Source: Branchiostoma belcheri
Lineage: Eukaryota > Chordata > Leptocardii > Amphioxiformes > Branchiostomatidae
Reading direction: 5' to 3'
Length of the DNA: 64,000 bases
NCBI RefSeq assembly: GCF_001625305.1
Contig: NW_017803897.1
Coordinates: 1-64,000 of the forward strand
The position numbers and the translations under genes were made by a program. Under the pieces are notes generated by a model that did not search any database, was not told where the DNA came from, and saw nothing but the letters and a program-made list of their open reading frames with translations. Numbering within the stretch: the first letter of the stretch is position 1; every line of letters begins with the position of its first letter. Shown here one piece after another: positions 22,155-32,330 of this stretch.

Positions 22155-22946
22155 TACCTCCATGAAAAATGGAGGTATTGTTTTTGGTGTGTCTGTCTGT
22201 CTGTCTGTCTGTGTGTCTGTCTGTGTTTCCGCAACTTTGTGGTCAGCATAACTTCAGAACGCCTTTATGGATTATGATGATATTTGGTATGTTGGTAAGT
22301 CTTAGGAAGACAAACGTCAAGGTCAAATATGGGCCTCCTGGTGGATGACCTTGGTATTGTAGCAGAACTTCCGGTTTTTGTATCTTTTGTCCTGAACATG
22401 CTATGGTCTTGATGTTTTGGTGACAGATTGCTTTTCCTGTCAGGAATAAGTGATGTGAGTTTGGTCCCCCTAGCAGCTTGTTCTGGAACTGCAGGGCACT
22501 TTCTGGCGAAATGTTTAAAAGCCAATAAGTCCAGATAGGAACAACATATTTTCATAATTTTTGGTGTGTAGGTAGCTGAGAGAGAGAGGTGTACATGATT
22601 AAATGTAAATTATGCAAATGAGGACTTTATTTGCATAATTAATGAGGAAATTCTATGATTACAGTGTTTTACATTATACTACTTTCATACATGTAATGTA
22701 TAACCTGTGGCAGGCAGAACATCAACAGATACTAATTATGCAAATGATGACCTAATTTGCATAATTTATGCAAAAATTCTATGATTTCTTAATGTTGAAT
22801 AATGGGAATGTCATACTTGGGACATCTGTAAGTTAATCAAAAGTTAACATACATCACGATGCATATATCATGTTAATGCGGAGGTAATTTGCATGATTAA
22901 AGAGGAAATTTACATTTACATATCAAGCCCATATTTCATGGAGGTA
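22155..22946 (+). mobile_element. MITE of family N (TACCTCCATGAAA ends), apparently complete
   Basis: Begins TACCTCCATGAAAAATGGAG and ends ATTTCATGGAGGTA, giving an inverted terminal repeat. The interior has a GTCTGT-rich run (22195-22230), GGGCCTCCTGGTGGATGACC, CTGAACATGCTATGG, CTTGTTCTGGAACTGCAGGG and several AATTTGCATAATT segments. The layout parallels family M, so the two are probably related. Other copies: 57805-58590 (minus), 58961-59712 (plus), about 60265-60680 (partial). Confidence 0.78.
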
Positions 22947-23016
22947 TGAAATCTCGGAATTCTTGTTGTTAACTATTTTCATTTAACTCAGATATAAATA
23001 ATTGAAATGCTCTTAC

Positions 23017-23115
23017 GGTGGCTTGCAATGACTGCACCGCCCTTTGTGTCATACCCGTAGGTAAACTCGAATTCTGTGTCACTAGTGGACTTGAACTTGC
23101 AGAGCTTAGATGACT
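23017..23115 (-). CDS. Integrin-beta-tail-like exon, second part
   Basis: Acceptor CTTTAG, donor CACC|GTAAGAG, 99 bp, phase 1-1. The product ESSKLCKFKSTSDTEFEF continues TYGYDTKGGAVIASH, resembling the beta-strand part of the integrin beta-tail domain (Cys, then FxYTYxYD-like). In integrins this domain precedes the membrane helix. Here the next exon found is an LDLa module, which is not integrin-like. Resemblance is judged by eye and is moderate. Confidence 0.6.
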
Positions 23116-23601
23116 CTAAAGAAAAAAAAGTCAGTCTTAGTGCATGAGATTTGCCATTGTTGAGTGCAGTCATTTTGTACTTGAACAAGATACTTGTCTT
23201 ATAAATTGTATCGAGCGTTTGCATAAATATAAATCCTGCGCGTACGGATCCTAAAAATATGCCAGAAAAGGGAAGAATAAAAGCCAGGAGAGCCACACCA
23301 CGCAAAGGGTCGTCTCATGGGTAAATAGACTACCATTGAGATTTATTTTCCCTGTCTCCACTAATCAAATGTTAGTCAAGAGCTGGTCCCATCAGCCCAT
23401 CTTGAACCGGGACAGAGACATGTATCGACTTTAGGCACTTTTGACCCATTTCCTTCAAGTACTGGATGCCAGGAAAGCGACCGACATTCTTAATAAAGAA
23501 CAATGCCATCGTGACTTCTGGTGGATAACAGTACCAAGCAAATACAATAAATATACCCAAACCTGTGTTGATGTCTTGTGTTTGGGCTATCGTCACCCCA
23601 C

Positions 23602-23683
23602 CGCAAAATTTCCTACAATCCCTGATACCGCTGATAAGGCATTCCCCACATTCTCTGAGCTCTCCGCAAATTCCAGGGCAGGT
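23602..23683 (-). CDS. Integrin-beta-tail-like exon, first part (short)
   Basis: An 82-bp exon with acceptor CACACCTAG and donor TGCG|GTGGGG. It takes phase 0 to phase 1, exactly what is needed to link 24255-24347 to 23017-23115. It encodes TCPGICGELRECGEC then LISGIRDCRKFC, resembling the C..C..C..ECVQC segment at the start of the integrin beta-tail. The donor is weak, but phase and content agree. Confidence 0.6.
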
Positions 23684-24254
23684 CTAGGTGTGATAATAGC
23701 CATGATAAGCTTCACAAGATTGCTTCACATTCTATTAACTTTACTGTTATTTTGCACAACGGATATCAATTACAGACCTACCCATGAACAATTGAGTTTG
23801 GTTCTACGTTCCACTGACAGATGAAGATTTGTTGCATATCATACACCGTGATTAGGGGAATACAAGCTTAGTAACTTTTTGTAGCGTACACTATTTTTTG
23901 TAGCGCAATCAATCAGTAGGAAGTCAAATCATTCGGCCTTTGTTCAGTAAAAGGAAAATGTTACGGAATTGTAATTACATAATTCTTTTGTATTGTTATC
24001 TAGAACATCATCCTGGATATCGGCAATCATATCATGGAGCATTCTTCTTAGTTTACTGTAAGTTTAGCTTAGTATAGTGTAGTTTAGAATTTTACTAGTT
24101 ATTAATTATTATTAGTTATTGAAAATACTAAAAATAATATTTCCATGAACAAGATATTTGTTACACTAAACTTGCCAAGTATTATTAGTCTTTCTTCCCA
24201 GTAGCGTGTTGGAATATAATAGGCCTTTATGAAGTCGTCGAGTACAGTACCTAC

Positions 24255-24347
24255 CGCACAGTCATCACACTGCGGTCCATAGTAGAAGGTGGACGGATTA
24301 CACCTGCAGATACCACAATTGCACTCACCGTGGTTGTTACAGATCAG
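24255..24347 (-). CDS. Integrin-type EGF (I-EGF) exon, last repeat
   Basis: Acceptor TTCTCAG, donor GCG|GTAGGT, 93 bp, phase 0-0. It encodes LICNNHGECNCGICRCNPST then FYYGPQCDDC, matching the HGxCxCGxCxC spacing of integrin beta stalk EGF repeats. In integrins these rigid, disulfide-rich repeats transmit conformational change between head and membrane. It follows the exon at 25036 in the same phase (0). Confidence 0.75.
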
Positions 24348-24774
24348 CTGAGAAAAAATTGTTAAGAAGTGTTTGATTCATGTATCATATAACTTTAGAT
24401 ACTTCACAATAGCTAATATATCTTGCACAATCTTACACAATATTATAAGAAAAAATTTAAACTAATGATTGGCCCTACTCGATTGTACATTATTATTATA
24501 ATACTAGCCATTCTTGTTTTAGGAATTAGGATGTTACGTTTTATTCTATACTTTTTTTAACTATATAGATGTTGCCATGCATTATGTCATGTACAATTGT
24601 CGTGCAATATAGTATTACATCATGTAGATTTCTGTCACATTAATTGCTAGACTTATTTACGTCAAACGGTCGTACAAATGCACAACTTATACAACATTTT
24701 ATTTAATTAAAGCATAATACAACCTAATAGACTAATAGACTAACAGACCTAAATGATTGATACACAAACGGTGG

Positions 24775-24960
24775 GGTCACGTGGCGTAGCGGTAGCTTGC
24801 TCGGCTCAGGACCAAGAGGTCCCGGGTTCGAATCGTACACGTCACCGATCTTGTGCCCTTGAGAAAGGCACTTAACACGACTTTGGTCTTACACAGCTCA
24901 TGTGTTACGCCTAAAGGCGGTTTACGGTTATGCGAAACAAGCAAACACCCTCTTCAACAA
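24775..24960 (+). mobile_element. tRNA-derived SINE
   Basis: An A box TGGCGTAGCGG (24782-24792) and B box GGTTCGAATC (24825-24834) have tRNA-like spacing. A conserved-looking body follows with TTGTGCCCTTGAGAAAGGCA. The cloverleaf is imperfect, so it is a SINE rather than a tRNA gene. It lies in an intron of the integrin-like part. Confidence 0.7.
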
Positions 24961-25035
24961 GTGGTGAGTGTCTAATTTTCACTGCTATACGAAACTGCTA
25001 ATCAAACTGAAGTTTACAAAAAACTCCATATTAAC

Positions 25036-25139
25036 CCCATTTGATGATCGGCAGCTGTCAACACTTTCCGAACATTCACAAGCCGCACCAGTCCAGCCTC
25101 CTTCACATTCACACCTCCCACATTGACATACACCATGCC
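25036..25139 (-). CDS. Integrin-type EGF (I-EGF) exon, middle
   Basis: Acceptor CGCCCTAG, donor GGG|GTTAAT, 104 bp, phase 1 to 0. It encodes HGVCQCGRCECEGGWTGAAC then ECSESVDSCRSSNG, very close in spacing to integrin beta I-EGF repeats (CxCGxCxCxxGWTGxxCxC...C...NG). The exon boundary after NG also fits such repeats. The donor is unusual beyond the GT, but the downstream exon starts in the right phase. Confidence 0.78.
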
Positions 25140-25636
25140 CTAGGGCGGGAACGTCATGTGGTGAGATATGATTAATCTAATGTAATAGAACATCAGAAGG
25201 AACTTCAATGCAAAGAAATAGCTAGGACAGAAAACGATATAATTCCTGATACAATAACCTTGTACCGACCACAGTAATCTTTTTAAGAAATTGGTTTTTA
25301 GATGGATTGTCACATTATAAATATCAGTACACGTGCTTGTCAACAATTATCATTGTATTGTTAAGAGTGACTGGTTTAGGACAAAATCCTCAAAGAACCA
25401 ATGTCTTTAGCCTAGCTATATTCTAATTTTAGTGCTTGATGATAAACTATTTATCTAGTAAACAAATTAGTCGGGGAAAATACTAATGTTAACCTACGAT
25501 GACCACTTTTTAATGTAATTATATTGATAAACAGGAAGTGATGAGCACAACTACAGGATATCTTGTTTGCCTTTAATAGTTGTACAACTGTGAAATTAAT
25601 GAAAATAGGGCTATTCTTGATTCTAGGTACATTTAC

Positions 25637-25690
25637 CTCCACACATTTGGCCCTTGTGCCAGTCACATGACATGTTGTCACACCCATCTA
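25637..25690 (-). CDS. Short integrin-type EGF start exon
   Basis: A 54-bp exon, acceptor TTTCTTTCAG, donor GGAG|GTAAAT, phase 1-1. It encodes DGCDNMSCDWHKGQMCG, matching the integrin beta segment C-DN-SCD...G..CGG that precedes the HGxCxCGxC repeat in the next exon. It follows the kringle exon at 25838 in phase. It is too short to be seen as an open frame but is well supported by its neighbours. Confidence 0.7.
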
Positions 25691-25837
25691 CTGAAAGAAA
25701 TAGAACAAGTGAATTTAAAGCCATTTTGATAAAGATTTAAATCAACTTTATTGTTTTAAATGGGACGCACAAGCGTAATGTATTGTGGAGAAAAAAATAC
25801 AAACAACAGAAAAGCCAGGTAAATATATGATACTTAC

Positions 25838-26095
25838 TGCATTCCTGAATGTCACAGTACTCCCACCTCACGTCTGGATCTATGGTGTAGCACCACGGTC
25901 TCTCAGCATCTGGCTGACCGTCTGGGTTTCTACAGTAGTTCTCATCCAATCCACTGTTAGGATACTTTTCCAGATACTCGTGCTCGTGTGGAAAAGAAGT
26001 GTCCCAGCGCTGGCACGTGAGTCCTGATTTGGTGTGTTGTATTGTACCTCGGTAGGACGTACCTTCGCTGTCTGTTAGGCACTCTTGTGGATGGA
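25838..26095 (-). CDS. Kringle domain exon (copy A)
   Basis: One 258-bp exon, phase 1-1, acceptor TTTTGCAATAG, donor ATGCA|GTAAGT. The whole kringle is present: [49 protein letters not shown] and WEYCDIQEC, with six cysteines and the YCRNPDG and PWCYT motifs. Kringles are triple-disulfide, often lysine- or protein-binding modules in secreted proteins. The protein is identical to the kringle at 39689. Confidence 0.92.
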
Positions 26096-26371
26096 CTATT
26101 GCAAAATAAGACACATCTTTAAGTGTATAAATAACATATTTCGTAACGACGTCATATTCAAAAAGAAACTCATCGTGCCAAAATTATGGAAAAATCAAAC
26201 TTAACCTTACTATCACTAACATCAACACATGTTTAATATCAACTAATTCAATCGACGAATTATCGAGTTATCAGACACACTGAATCTAAAATATGTGTCT
26301 ATTATGAGGTTCTTCGTGAGGGTAATAATACTCTCGAATTGTCTAATAACTTGAAGTCAGTTTCCGAGCAC

Positions 26372-26572
26372 CTGTTCTGTTGGTGGACACTCCACTGCCA
26401 GTTCTGAAGTCCACACACCCTTCACACTTGCAGTGTTTCTCTGTGCTTCCACAGAAGCCGGAAAGCGAGCAGCAGGGAGTGAAGGACACGGGGTCACATT
26501 CTCCTGAGGCGGCACCTGGGGCTGGGAAGTCTGGACCACAGCGGAGGTCAGCACGCCACCTGCTGCCGTTCT
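26372..26572 (-). CDS. Hevein-like module exon, type gamma (copy A)
   Basis: 201 bp, phase 1-1, acceptor GTGCTCGTCAG, donor ACAG|GTGCTC. It encodes RWRADLRCGPDFPAPGAASG, ECDPVSFTPCCSLSGFCGST and EKHCKCEGCVDFRTGS. The CCSxxGxCGxTxxHC core has the cysteine spacing of hevein-type chitin-binding (type 1) modules; the WR.D.RCGP lead-in and CxGCVDFR tail are extra. It is the third of a repeating alpha-beta-gamma triplet. Sugar binding is inferred, not shown. Confidence 0.8.
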
Positions 26573-26945
26573 CTGACGAGCACATTAGATGCATGTCATG
26601 TTATACATTCAACTAAACGATGGAGTAGACGCTATCGTCAACCACTAGAAAACTAGTATACTTTTTAGAAAGGAATCGTATGCAAGATGGCTCGTATGCA
26701 TTTGCAATATTGGATGCAATCTTTCTTGTTGTTTGTAGTTCCGAAACCTTACAAAATTGTCATGGACAGGCTTAAAGTAGAATATTTATAAGACACATAA
26801 GCGCGAATGTATTATACTGTCAGGTTGGCAAATGTTATGTGCATCTTTTGACATGTGCCGAATATATAGTTTTCTAAAACTTTGACGTATGGCAATTGTG
26901 CTACTATGTGTACTGTCTACATAATTCATAGATATGTATACCTAC

Positions 26946-27164
26946 GTCTAAAAAATCTATAGTCCACACACCCGGGGCAGTCACAATGTTCTACACCGAT
27001 GTTACCACAGTGACCTGCCGCTGAGCAGCACGGGAAGCAGGAATGGGGGTCACATTCGCCTGGGTCCGCCCCTGGTGCAGGAAAGTCGGGACCACACCGA
27101 TAATCATCCCGCCATCTCTTAATTGCCTCTGGTACAAACTTTGCTGATGTAAATGGTGCAATTC
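26946..27164 (-). CDS. Hevein-like module exon, type beta (copy A)
   Basis: 219 bp, phase 1-1, acceptor TTCACCTCAG, donor AGAC|GTAGGT chosen because it keeps phase 1 and equals the 219-bp paralogue at 45947. It encodes RWRDDYRCGPDFPAPGADPG, ECDPHSCFPCCSAAGHCGNI and a HCDCPGCVDYR tail. The core is hevein-like but with Ala and His where hevein has sugar-stacking aromatics. It differs from 40806 by a single Phe/Ile change near the start. Confidence 0.8.
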
Positions 27165-27389
27165 CTGAGGTGAAGATACATTTGTACATAGAAACGTGTT
27201 ATGCTTTGCTTGTACGTTTTTTGCCATACCTTTTCAGAATATTATGAGCTGATATCCTTCTTGACAATATTAGCTGGGGAATAAAGCATTTCTTTGGTGA
27301 TCTTGTAGAGAGTGGTCTATCCGCCTCTGTATCTGACTTTGTATTAAAGAGGCCAGAAAAAGTATGCAATGACCGGACTTTGCCAGTAT

Positions 27390-27570
27390 AAATTCCTTCA
27401 CTCCTCTAGAGACGGTCTACATAAGAGCCCATAGACCTACCCTGAACAGAGAAGGCACGTATGACCCGCCACTATGGTCACGTGTCTCTGACGTCACAAT
27501 CCAAGAGTAGACGGGTTCATTCCGTGAAAAAGGTTGATGGAGTCAACCGAAAATTTGGGGTAATTCATTG
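27390..27570 (+). repeat. Possible Penelope-like terminal-repeat relic (copy A)
   Basis: An intron segment with TGACGTCAC followed by GTGAAAAAGGTTGATGGAGT and CAACCGAAAATTT. A stem GGTTGA/TCAACC followed by GAAA resembles the CUGANGA-stem-GAAA layout of the two clearer Penelope-like elements in this window. The same segment occurs at about 41250-41430, so it was present before the block was duplicated. Confidence 0.35.
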
Positions 27571-27651
27571 TAATTAGTGTTGGAAGTTAACGTTTATTCT
27601 TTATTTCATAATGACTTGTACCAACACAGATGAACTTTCATGCTCACTTAC

Positions 27652-27837
27652 CATAGAATTCCTGGTAGTTTGTACATCCGGGACAGTCACAGTGGTCAGG
27701 TGTGTTTCCACACCAGCCAGCCGCAGAGCAGCATGGGAAACATGAGTGCGGATCACACTCTGCCGGATCAGCTCCTTCTGCCGAATATCCGTAACCGCAA
27801 TGATAATCCTCCCGCCATTTTCTGCCTGTGGCTTTTT
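27652..27837 (-). CDS. Hevein-like module exon, type alpha (copy A)
   Basis: 186 bp, phase 1-1, acceptor CTTTGTAG, donor CTATG|GTAAGTG. It encodes KWREDYHCGYGYSAEGADPA, ECDPHSCFPCCSAAGWCGNT and PDHCDCPGCTNYQEFYG. CCSxxGWCGNTxxHC matches the hevein core, keeping the Ser and the second aromatic (Trp) of the binding site but with Ala for the first. It follows the PAN exon and precedes the beta exon. Identical to 41512 at protein level. Confidence 0.82.
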
Positions 27838-27978
27838 CTACAAAGGCAAGGTTGCAATTAGCAATGTGAAGTAAAAAGGTTTAATACCTCACAATATCTG
27901 TTAAAAGTTAAAGTAACTGTAGCTTGGAGTTTTTAATGTTCTTATCTTAATTTTTTAAAAGAAGTTTTAATATCGTAC

Positions 27979-28215
27979 CGATAATCCTGTCATAGAACAC
28001 GTTCCTTGGGTTGGTCTTGTTAGTTTCAGCACAAGACTTTGTCTTTGGGTAGCACCTATGGTTATTGTAGAACATGAAGCTGGTACAGTCTGAGTGACTC
28101 GTACACAGTCGGGCACAGTCCTCCAGTGAGGTAGCGTCTCGGTAAATGGACCAGATGTCGTTCCCAATGCAGTCTCCACGACGAGAAGAGTATCCATCAA
28201 CCAAAGGAATCTCGC
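27979..28215 (-). CDS. PAN/apple domain exon (copy A)
   Basis: 237 bp, phase 1-1, acceptor GTTTGTAAG, donor TATCG|GTACGA. It encodes RRGDCIGNDIWSIYRDATSL, EDCARLCTSHSDCTSFMFYN and NHRCYPKTKSC, the PAN pattern C..xxxxC...C...C..F.F....C. PAN modules bind proteins or carbohydrates outside the cell. One Ser/Pro change separates it from 41839. Confidence 0.85.
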
Positions 28216-28566
28216 CTTACAAACAGAAAAAAAGAGATATATTGTCACAATTCACTTGAAACGTTTTGGCATTTTAGTTACATTTGGAGGCCTCAAAGGA
28301 TCCAATGTGCTTTATAGTTGCAGTTTGCTGACAGGGTCAAAATGTGAAATGGTTGTATAATTAAAACCTTAAAATCGTGCAGTAGGTACGGGTAGCTTTT
28401 TGCATCTTGTCAGAACAATTACGATTCCACATATCACTCCAAACCTTCATCAACGCACTCCCTTTTAGGCATTGGCATTATGTAGAAGATCCAGGATATG
28501 GGGATGAAAATGCTGTACTTTTCAAAATATGTACACAAATGAGGAAACGTCATATACTAGCAATAC

Positions 28567-28686
28567 CTCTTCTACAGGTACTTCCGTCTAGCTGAAGATT
28601 ATCAGGGCACGCACAAGTGTGACCAGCCGGCGTGTTGAGACAGAAATGACTACACCCACCATTGTTTATACCACAAGGACTTGTTC
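28567..28686 (-). CDS. EGF-like domain exon closing the YWTD propeller
   Basis: 120 bp, phase 1-1, acceptor CCTTTAACAG, donor AAGAG|GTATTG. It encodes [17 protein letters not shown], then [18 protein letters not shown]. CxxxNGGCSHxCL...CACPxxxxLDGxTC is the EGF type found after six-bladed propellers in LDL-receptor-related proteins. It packs against the propeller in those proteins. Next exon downstream is PAN (27979). Confidence 0.85.
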
Positions 28687-28810
28687 CTGTTAAAGGCAGA
28701 TATAATGGTTACTCAGTAAACTTCATCTGATTGTAACTCTTGTCTAATAATAATTAATAATCACCACCCCGAGATTACGTCTGTCGTAATTCGCAATCAA
28801 GGAAGATACA

Positions 28811-28857
28811 TAGGTAGGTAGGTAGGTAGGTAGGTAGAGAGAGAGAGAGAGGGGGAG
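28811..28857. repeat. (GGTA)n (GA)n microsatellite
   Basis: TAGGTAGGTAGGTAGGTAGG followed by a GAGAGA run and G-rich DNA. It is intronic, between the EGF exon and the last propeller exon. Confidence 0.9.
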
Positions 28858-28908
28858 GGGATAGAGAGGGAGATATTCTCACTCAAAGCCATGCATAACC
28901 CATTTTAC

Positions 28909-29016
28909 CTGGCTGCCTGTGTTTGTCCACCAACTTAATGTTATACATGTTCCCCACCGACTCATAGACTACAGTTGGGTTTCTGCCGGTGTCCTTCTCT
29001 GCACTGATGACGGAAT
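28909..29016 (-). CDS. YWTD propeller, last exon
   Basis: 108 bp, phase 1-1, acceptor CACTTGCAG, donor CCAG|GTAAAA. It encodes SVISAEKDTGRNPTVVYES, then VGNMYNIKLVDKHRQP. The I..xxKxTG...xxV....xxMYxIKxxD pattern is the closing blade of LDL-receptor class B propellers. Low cysteine content and its place before the EGF exon fit. Confidence 0.78.
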
Positions 29017-29290
29017 CTGCAAGTGAAATGTATTGTTCCATTGTAACAGTCATCTATTTATATTTAGCTCTAGATAAGATATTAAACGTTATAAAGTAGT
29101 AGGTGTATTAGAGAATCAGTCTTATCAATTCATAATAACCTGACAAAATATAACAAATACAAACTTTAAGCCTTAAATATACATAAACACTGTAATAACG
29201 ACGAATCCTTAAAACAATAGGAATCTACAATTATGGCTGAACTACGTTGGCCTTTTTAGTTTTGTTAATTTGATACAAATTTGAACTAAC

Positions 29291-29458
29291 TAAGTCTCCA
29301 GTCTGTCCAAAAGATCCTGTCTTCGGATACTGTGATTCCAAATGGATGAGGTGCAAATTCCTCCTCTACAAGCAGCTTCCGGTCTTTTCCATGTATGGTT
29401 ATAGACTCGATTCTCTTCAGTCCAGCGTCTGTCCAATACAGACGGCGTTGTCGTATAT
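29291..29458 (-). CDS. YWTD (LDL-receptor class B) repeats exon
   Basis: 168 bp, phase 1-1, acceptor CTTTGCAG; donor GTTAGT chosen by phase. It encodes RRLYWTDAGLKRIESITIHG, KDRKLLVEEEF, HPFGITVSEDRIFWTDWR: two YWTD-type motifs and the HPFGI signature. Part of a six-bladed beta-propeller, usually a ligand-binding or pH-dependent ligand-release domain. Confidence 0.88.
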
Positions 29459-30102
29459 CTGCAAAGAGAAAAACACTGAAACTAAGCCATGTACACCCGT
29501 TGTTGTTTTTTCATTCCTTTTTCGTGACACCAAAAACCAAACCTTACAGCAGGCATAAGACTCTCTGAATTGCAAAGAGTTTGCCTACATAATTACAAAT
29601 TACAAGGCACACGGCAGGCGATAAATACATCCCTCGTATACAATATAATAAATTCTGTACCAAGCAAAACCTTCTGACTCTGACAACGAGTAACACACGA
29701 CCATATTCCAGTACGTGGCGGATGAGAGTAGGTATACTTTAATAAGGTCGTTCACACTCATTCTATTCTACACAATACTTTTCACAGGTATGTAAGGGTT
29801 TTAAGACTACATGTTCTTAAGTTTTGCGTTTAAATAAAACATATCTTTTATGCATCCAAAGGCTTGAATGATCGTAGGCATAAAAATCCAGGCACCGTTT
29901 TTCACACATCACAACTCCTTCGGGTGAGAAAATGTACTATTTTACATAAAATAATTTCTCTATGTTGCTGTTCTTTAAAACTTGAAAGATATAGAAATTA
30001 TCGAAAGGGTGATACGTCGATATCAAATGTTGACAATAAAATACATATCAACACATCCAAAGTAAAAAGAATCATTATTTGTTACAAGTCAACATGGATT
30101 AC

Positions 30103-30221
30103 CTAAGGCGATGCCGTTGGGATACTTTAGACCGGAGCTCACCAGAACTTCCCTGACCTTCCCATCCAGAGTGATACGTTCTATTTTGGCATCATCTCCC
30201 CAGTCACCAAGAAACAGGTAC
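30103..30221 (-). CDS. YWTD propeller exon (short)
   Basis: 119 bp, phase 2 to 1, acceptor TTTCTATAG, donor CTTAG|GTAATC. It encodes YLFLGDWGDDAKIERITLDG, KVREVLVSSGLKYPNGIAL. The blade strand is FLGDWG in place of YWTDWG; the I.R..LDG and YPNGIAL parts are canonical. Phases match exons at 34880 and 29291. Confidence 0.85.
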
Positions 30222-30839
30222 CTATAGAAAAATTCCACAGCTTGTTTAAATGATTTACTGGCGACAGGATGTTATTTTGTAATAGATTATTCATTCGTTT
30301 TGTAGAAGTGATGTTTGTTTCATCTTATCAGTATGCATAGAGCATTGTAAGTACGTTCCTTTGCTTGTTTATTTTAGCGTGAATATTTTTGGCATGTAGT
30401 GGGGAATAAGGACGCGAAGGTGGCCAGTTGGTAAACAGGTACCAAAGAACACATAACAAGACGATTGTTCCCATTAGGACTATATTTTAGGAAACTAATT
30501 TTGCAAATTGAATTCAGCAATAGAATTGTTTAGAGATAGTTTTCTAGATGCACATGTTTTTTTGTTTTCTTTCTTTTGTTCCACACGCGTTCCATCGATA
30601 CTAAATCTATTCCACCTCAAAAGAACAGGTTCCTAGATTGGAAAGGCACAACATGTGGCCTTCCACAGACCTGACTATTAGTTAGGGACTCTCCTTGCAT
30701 ACAACAGGATCTTGATAACCTCAGCCAATAGATAGTCAGGAGAAAAAAACACGAAACTTCACCCCCGTAAATGTAAAGTGATGTTTCTGTACTTCTCAAA
30801 AGCTGTACCACAATTTAACAATTACCCTCACTAAAAATA

Positions 30840-31260
30840 TGACAACTATCCCCCAGTAAATTTCGAGTACCTAAACTCCTGGGTCTCCATATACAAGCTA
30901 ATGTGAAATGGAACGCCCAGGTTGACTACATGGTCAAGAAATGAAGCCATAGGCTCTTCTTCCTGAGAAGACATAAATCATTTAGAGCTACTACAGAAGA
31001 CCTTGTCACCACATATACTCGTACTACCTTAGTCCGACCCACCTGTGAGTGTGCAGTCCAGGCATTACACAGTCCTAAAGACTTCGGCTGGACACAGGGT
31101 TTTCCGAATCATTCCAGGGATCGACTACACAACCTACATGGACGCTAAAATACTGAAAGTTACTGTCGATGATGTTGAGTCCAGGTCATAAATGCAGGAG
31201 TCCACCAAGGCTCTATTCTGGGCCCACTTTTGTTTTTATCTATATTGACGACATGGCTGA
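30840..31260 (+). mobile_element. LINE polymerase fragments
   Basis: The plus strand holds pieces of non-LTR reverse transcriptase out of their normal order: LLGLHIQANVKWNAQVDYMV and TYTRTTLVRPTCECAVQALH (thumb) before GVHQGSILGPLLFL (palm). Stops interrupt. Probably two overlapping or rearranged CR1/L2-like insertions. Confidence 0.6.
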
Positions 31261-31589
31261 AAGTTTTTAAGTTTAAAATCAGGCTATTCTTAGTCTGCAC
31301 GCGGCCGCGACTCTGGCTGGACAATTTGAGTGTTACACGTTGCCAGCGCCCTGTTTTACATGGACATTTACCACAGAGTAAAGGGACAAGTAGCTCCGAC
31401 AGATTTACCGTGTTTATGGCTACCCACGTTTCCATCTACAGCCCCCTACGCCAGAGTAAAACTCACCGATTTCCGATCAAAAGATAAAACCAATCTTGAC
31501 AACATGAGACGTGGACACGGAGCCAGAACAACCCCAAGGACAATGCTACTAACAAGAAAAGTGTCCAAAACGTAGATTCTGGCCCAAAC

Positions 31590-32330
31590 TATGCAACTAT
31601 CGCCAAGAGTTTGCATAGCGTACCATAGCGATAGGCACCATGCTGCACTCCAAAATGGCGGACAATGGTCGTTGCCAGGGGGAGAGTCACGTGACAATCT
31701 GTGGCGAATAAGCCCTATATGCAGACGGCACTTCAGTTCTGAGCATAAAAGAAAACAAACAATCCAAAGAACTGGAATGTTTTCTTTGGAGCAGATAAAT
31801 GTGAAAGCGTCACCATCAGCCGTAAACATGATGCCCAGACTCTCACCCTTCCGTGGACTCCATACTCAGGAAGGTGGACGAGGTAGAGCTACTGGGTATC
31901 ACTATACACAAGAACCGTATAAACTGGAACTATACACGTACTGCAGATGCGGGTACGTGTCTAGGCCTACTCAGAAAGGTGTCTCCTAACCTGAAACCAA
32001 CTCAAAGAGCAACCATATACAAAATCATGGTGAGATCACGCATGGAGTATGCCCCAACTGTATGGATGTCTGCTTGCGAAACCGAGCTAGCAAGGCTTGA
32101 CTCAATTCAAAGGAGAGCCTTGAAAATCATGAAACTGGTCTGACCAAGGCAGGTATCCAACCTTTGGACCATCGCAGGGAAGTTGGCGCATTGACTCTCC
32201 TCCACCGTATGTACCACAGAGAGGCACCAGCCCTTCTTAATGGCCCTATTCCTAAACATACAGAAGTGCGGCGGGTGACACGCCAGTCAAAATCCTAGCA
32301 CAAGAACACTCTGGAGATCCCTGTCTCCCA
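31590..32330 (+). mobile_element. LINE polymerase C-terminal fragment
   Basis: About 31700 encodes a degraded catalytic block (ALYADGTSVLSI in place of YADD). From 31853 an open stretch reads VDEVELLGITIHKNRINWNY, LKPTQRATIYKIMVRSRMEY and LARLDSIQRRALKIM, the thumb and C-terminus of a non-LTR polymerase. It is inactive: the second Asp of the catalytic pair is lost and there are stops. Confidence 0.7.

Larger units (their letters stand above)
25747..28452. repeat. Duplicated block, copy A (PAN, three hevein-like, kringle)
   Basis: About 2.7 kb nearly identical to 39602-42322, including introns. It carries the exons at 25838, 26372, 26946, 27652 and 27979. Differences are scattered single bases and small indels, for example an extra stretch in the intron near 40530. 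Identity ends abruptly at AAACCTTCATCA (28441-28452). Confidence 0.92.

Noticed and set aside
27640-27861. Plus-strand open frames opposite the hevein-like and kringle exons (also at 41500-41721, 25785-26027, 39636-39878)
   Set aside because: They are antisense shadows of minus-strand exons that have domains and splice sites.
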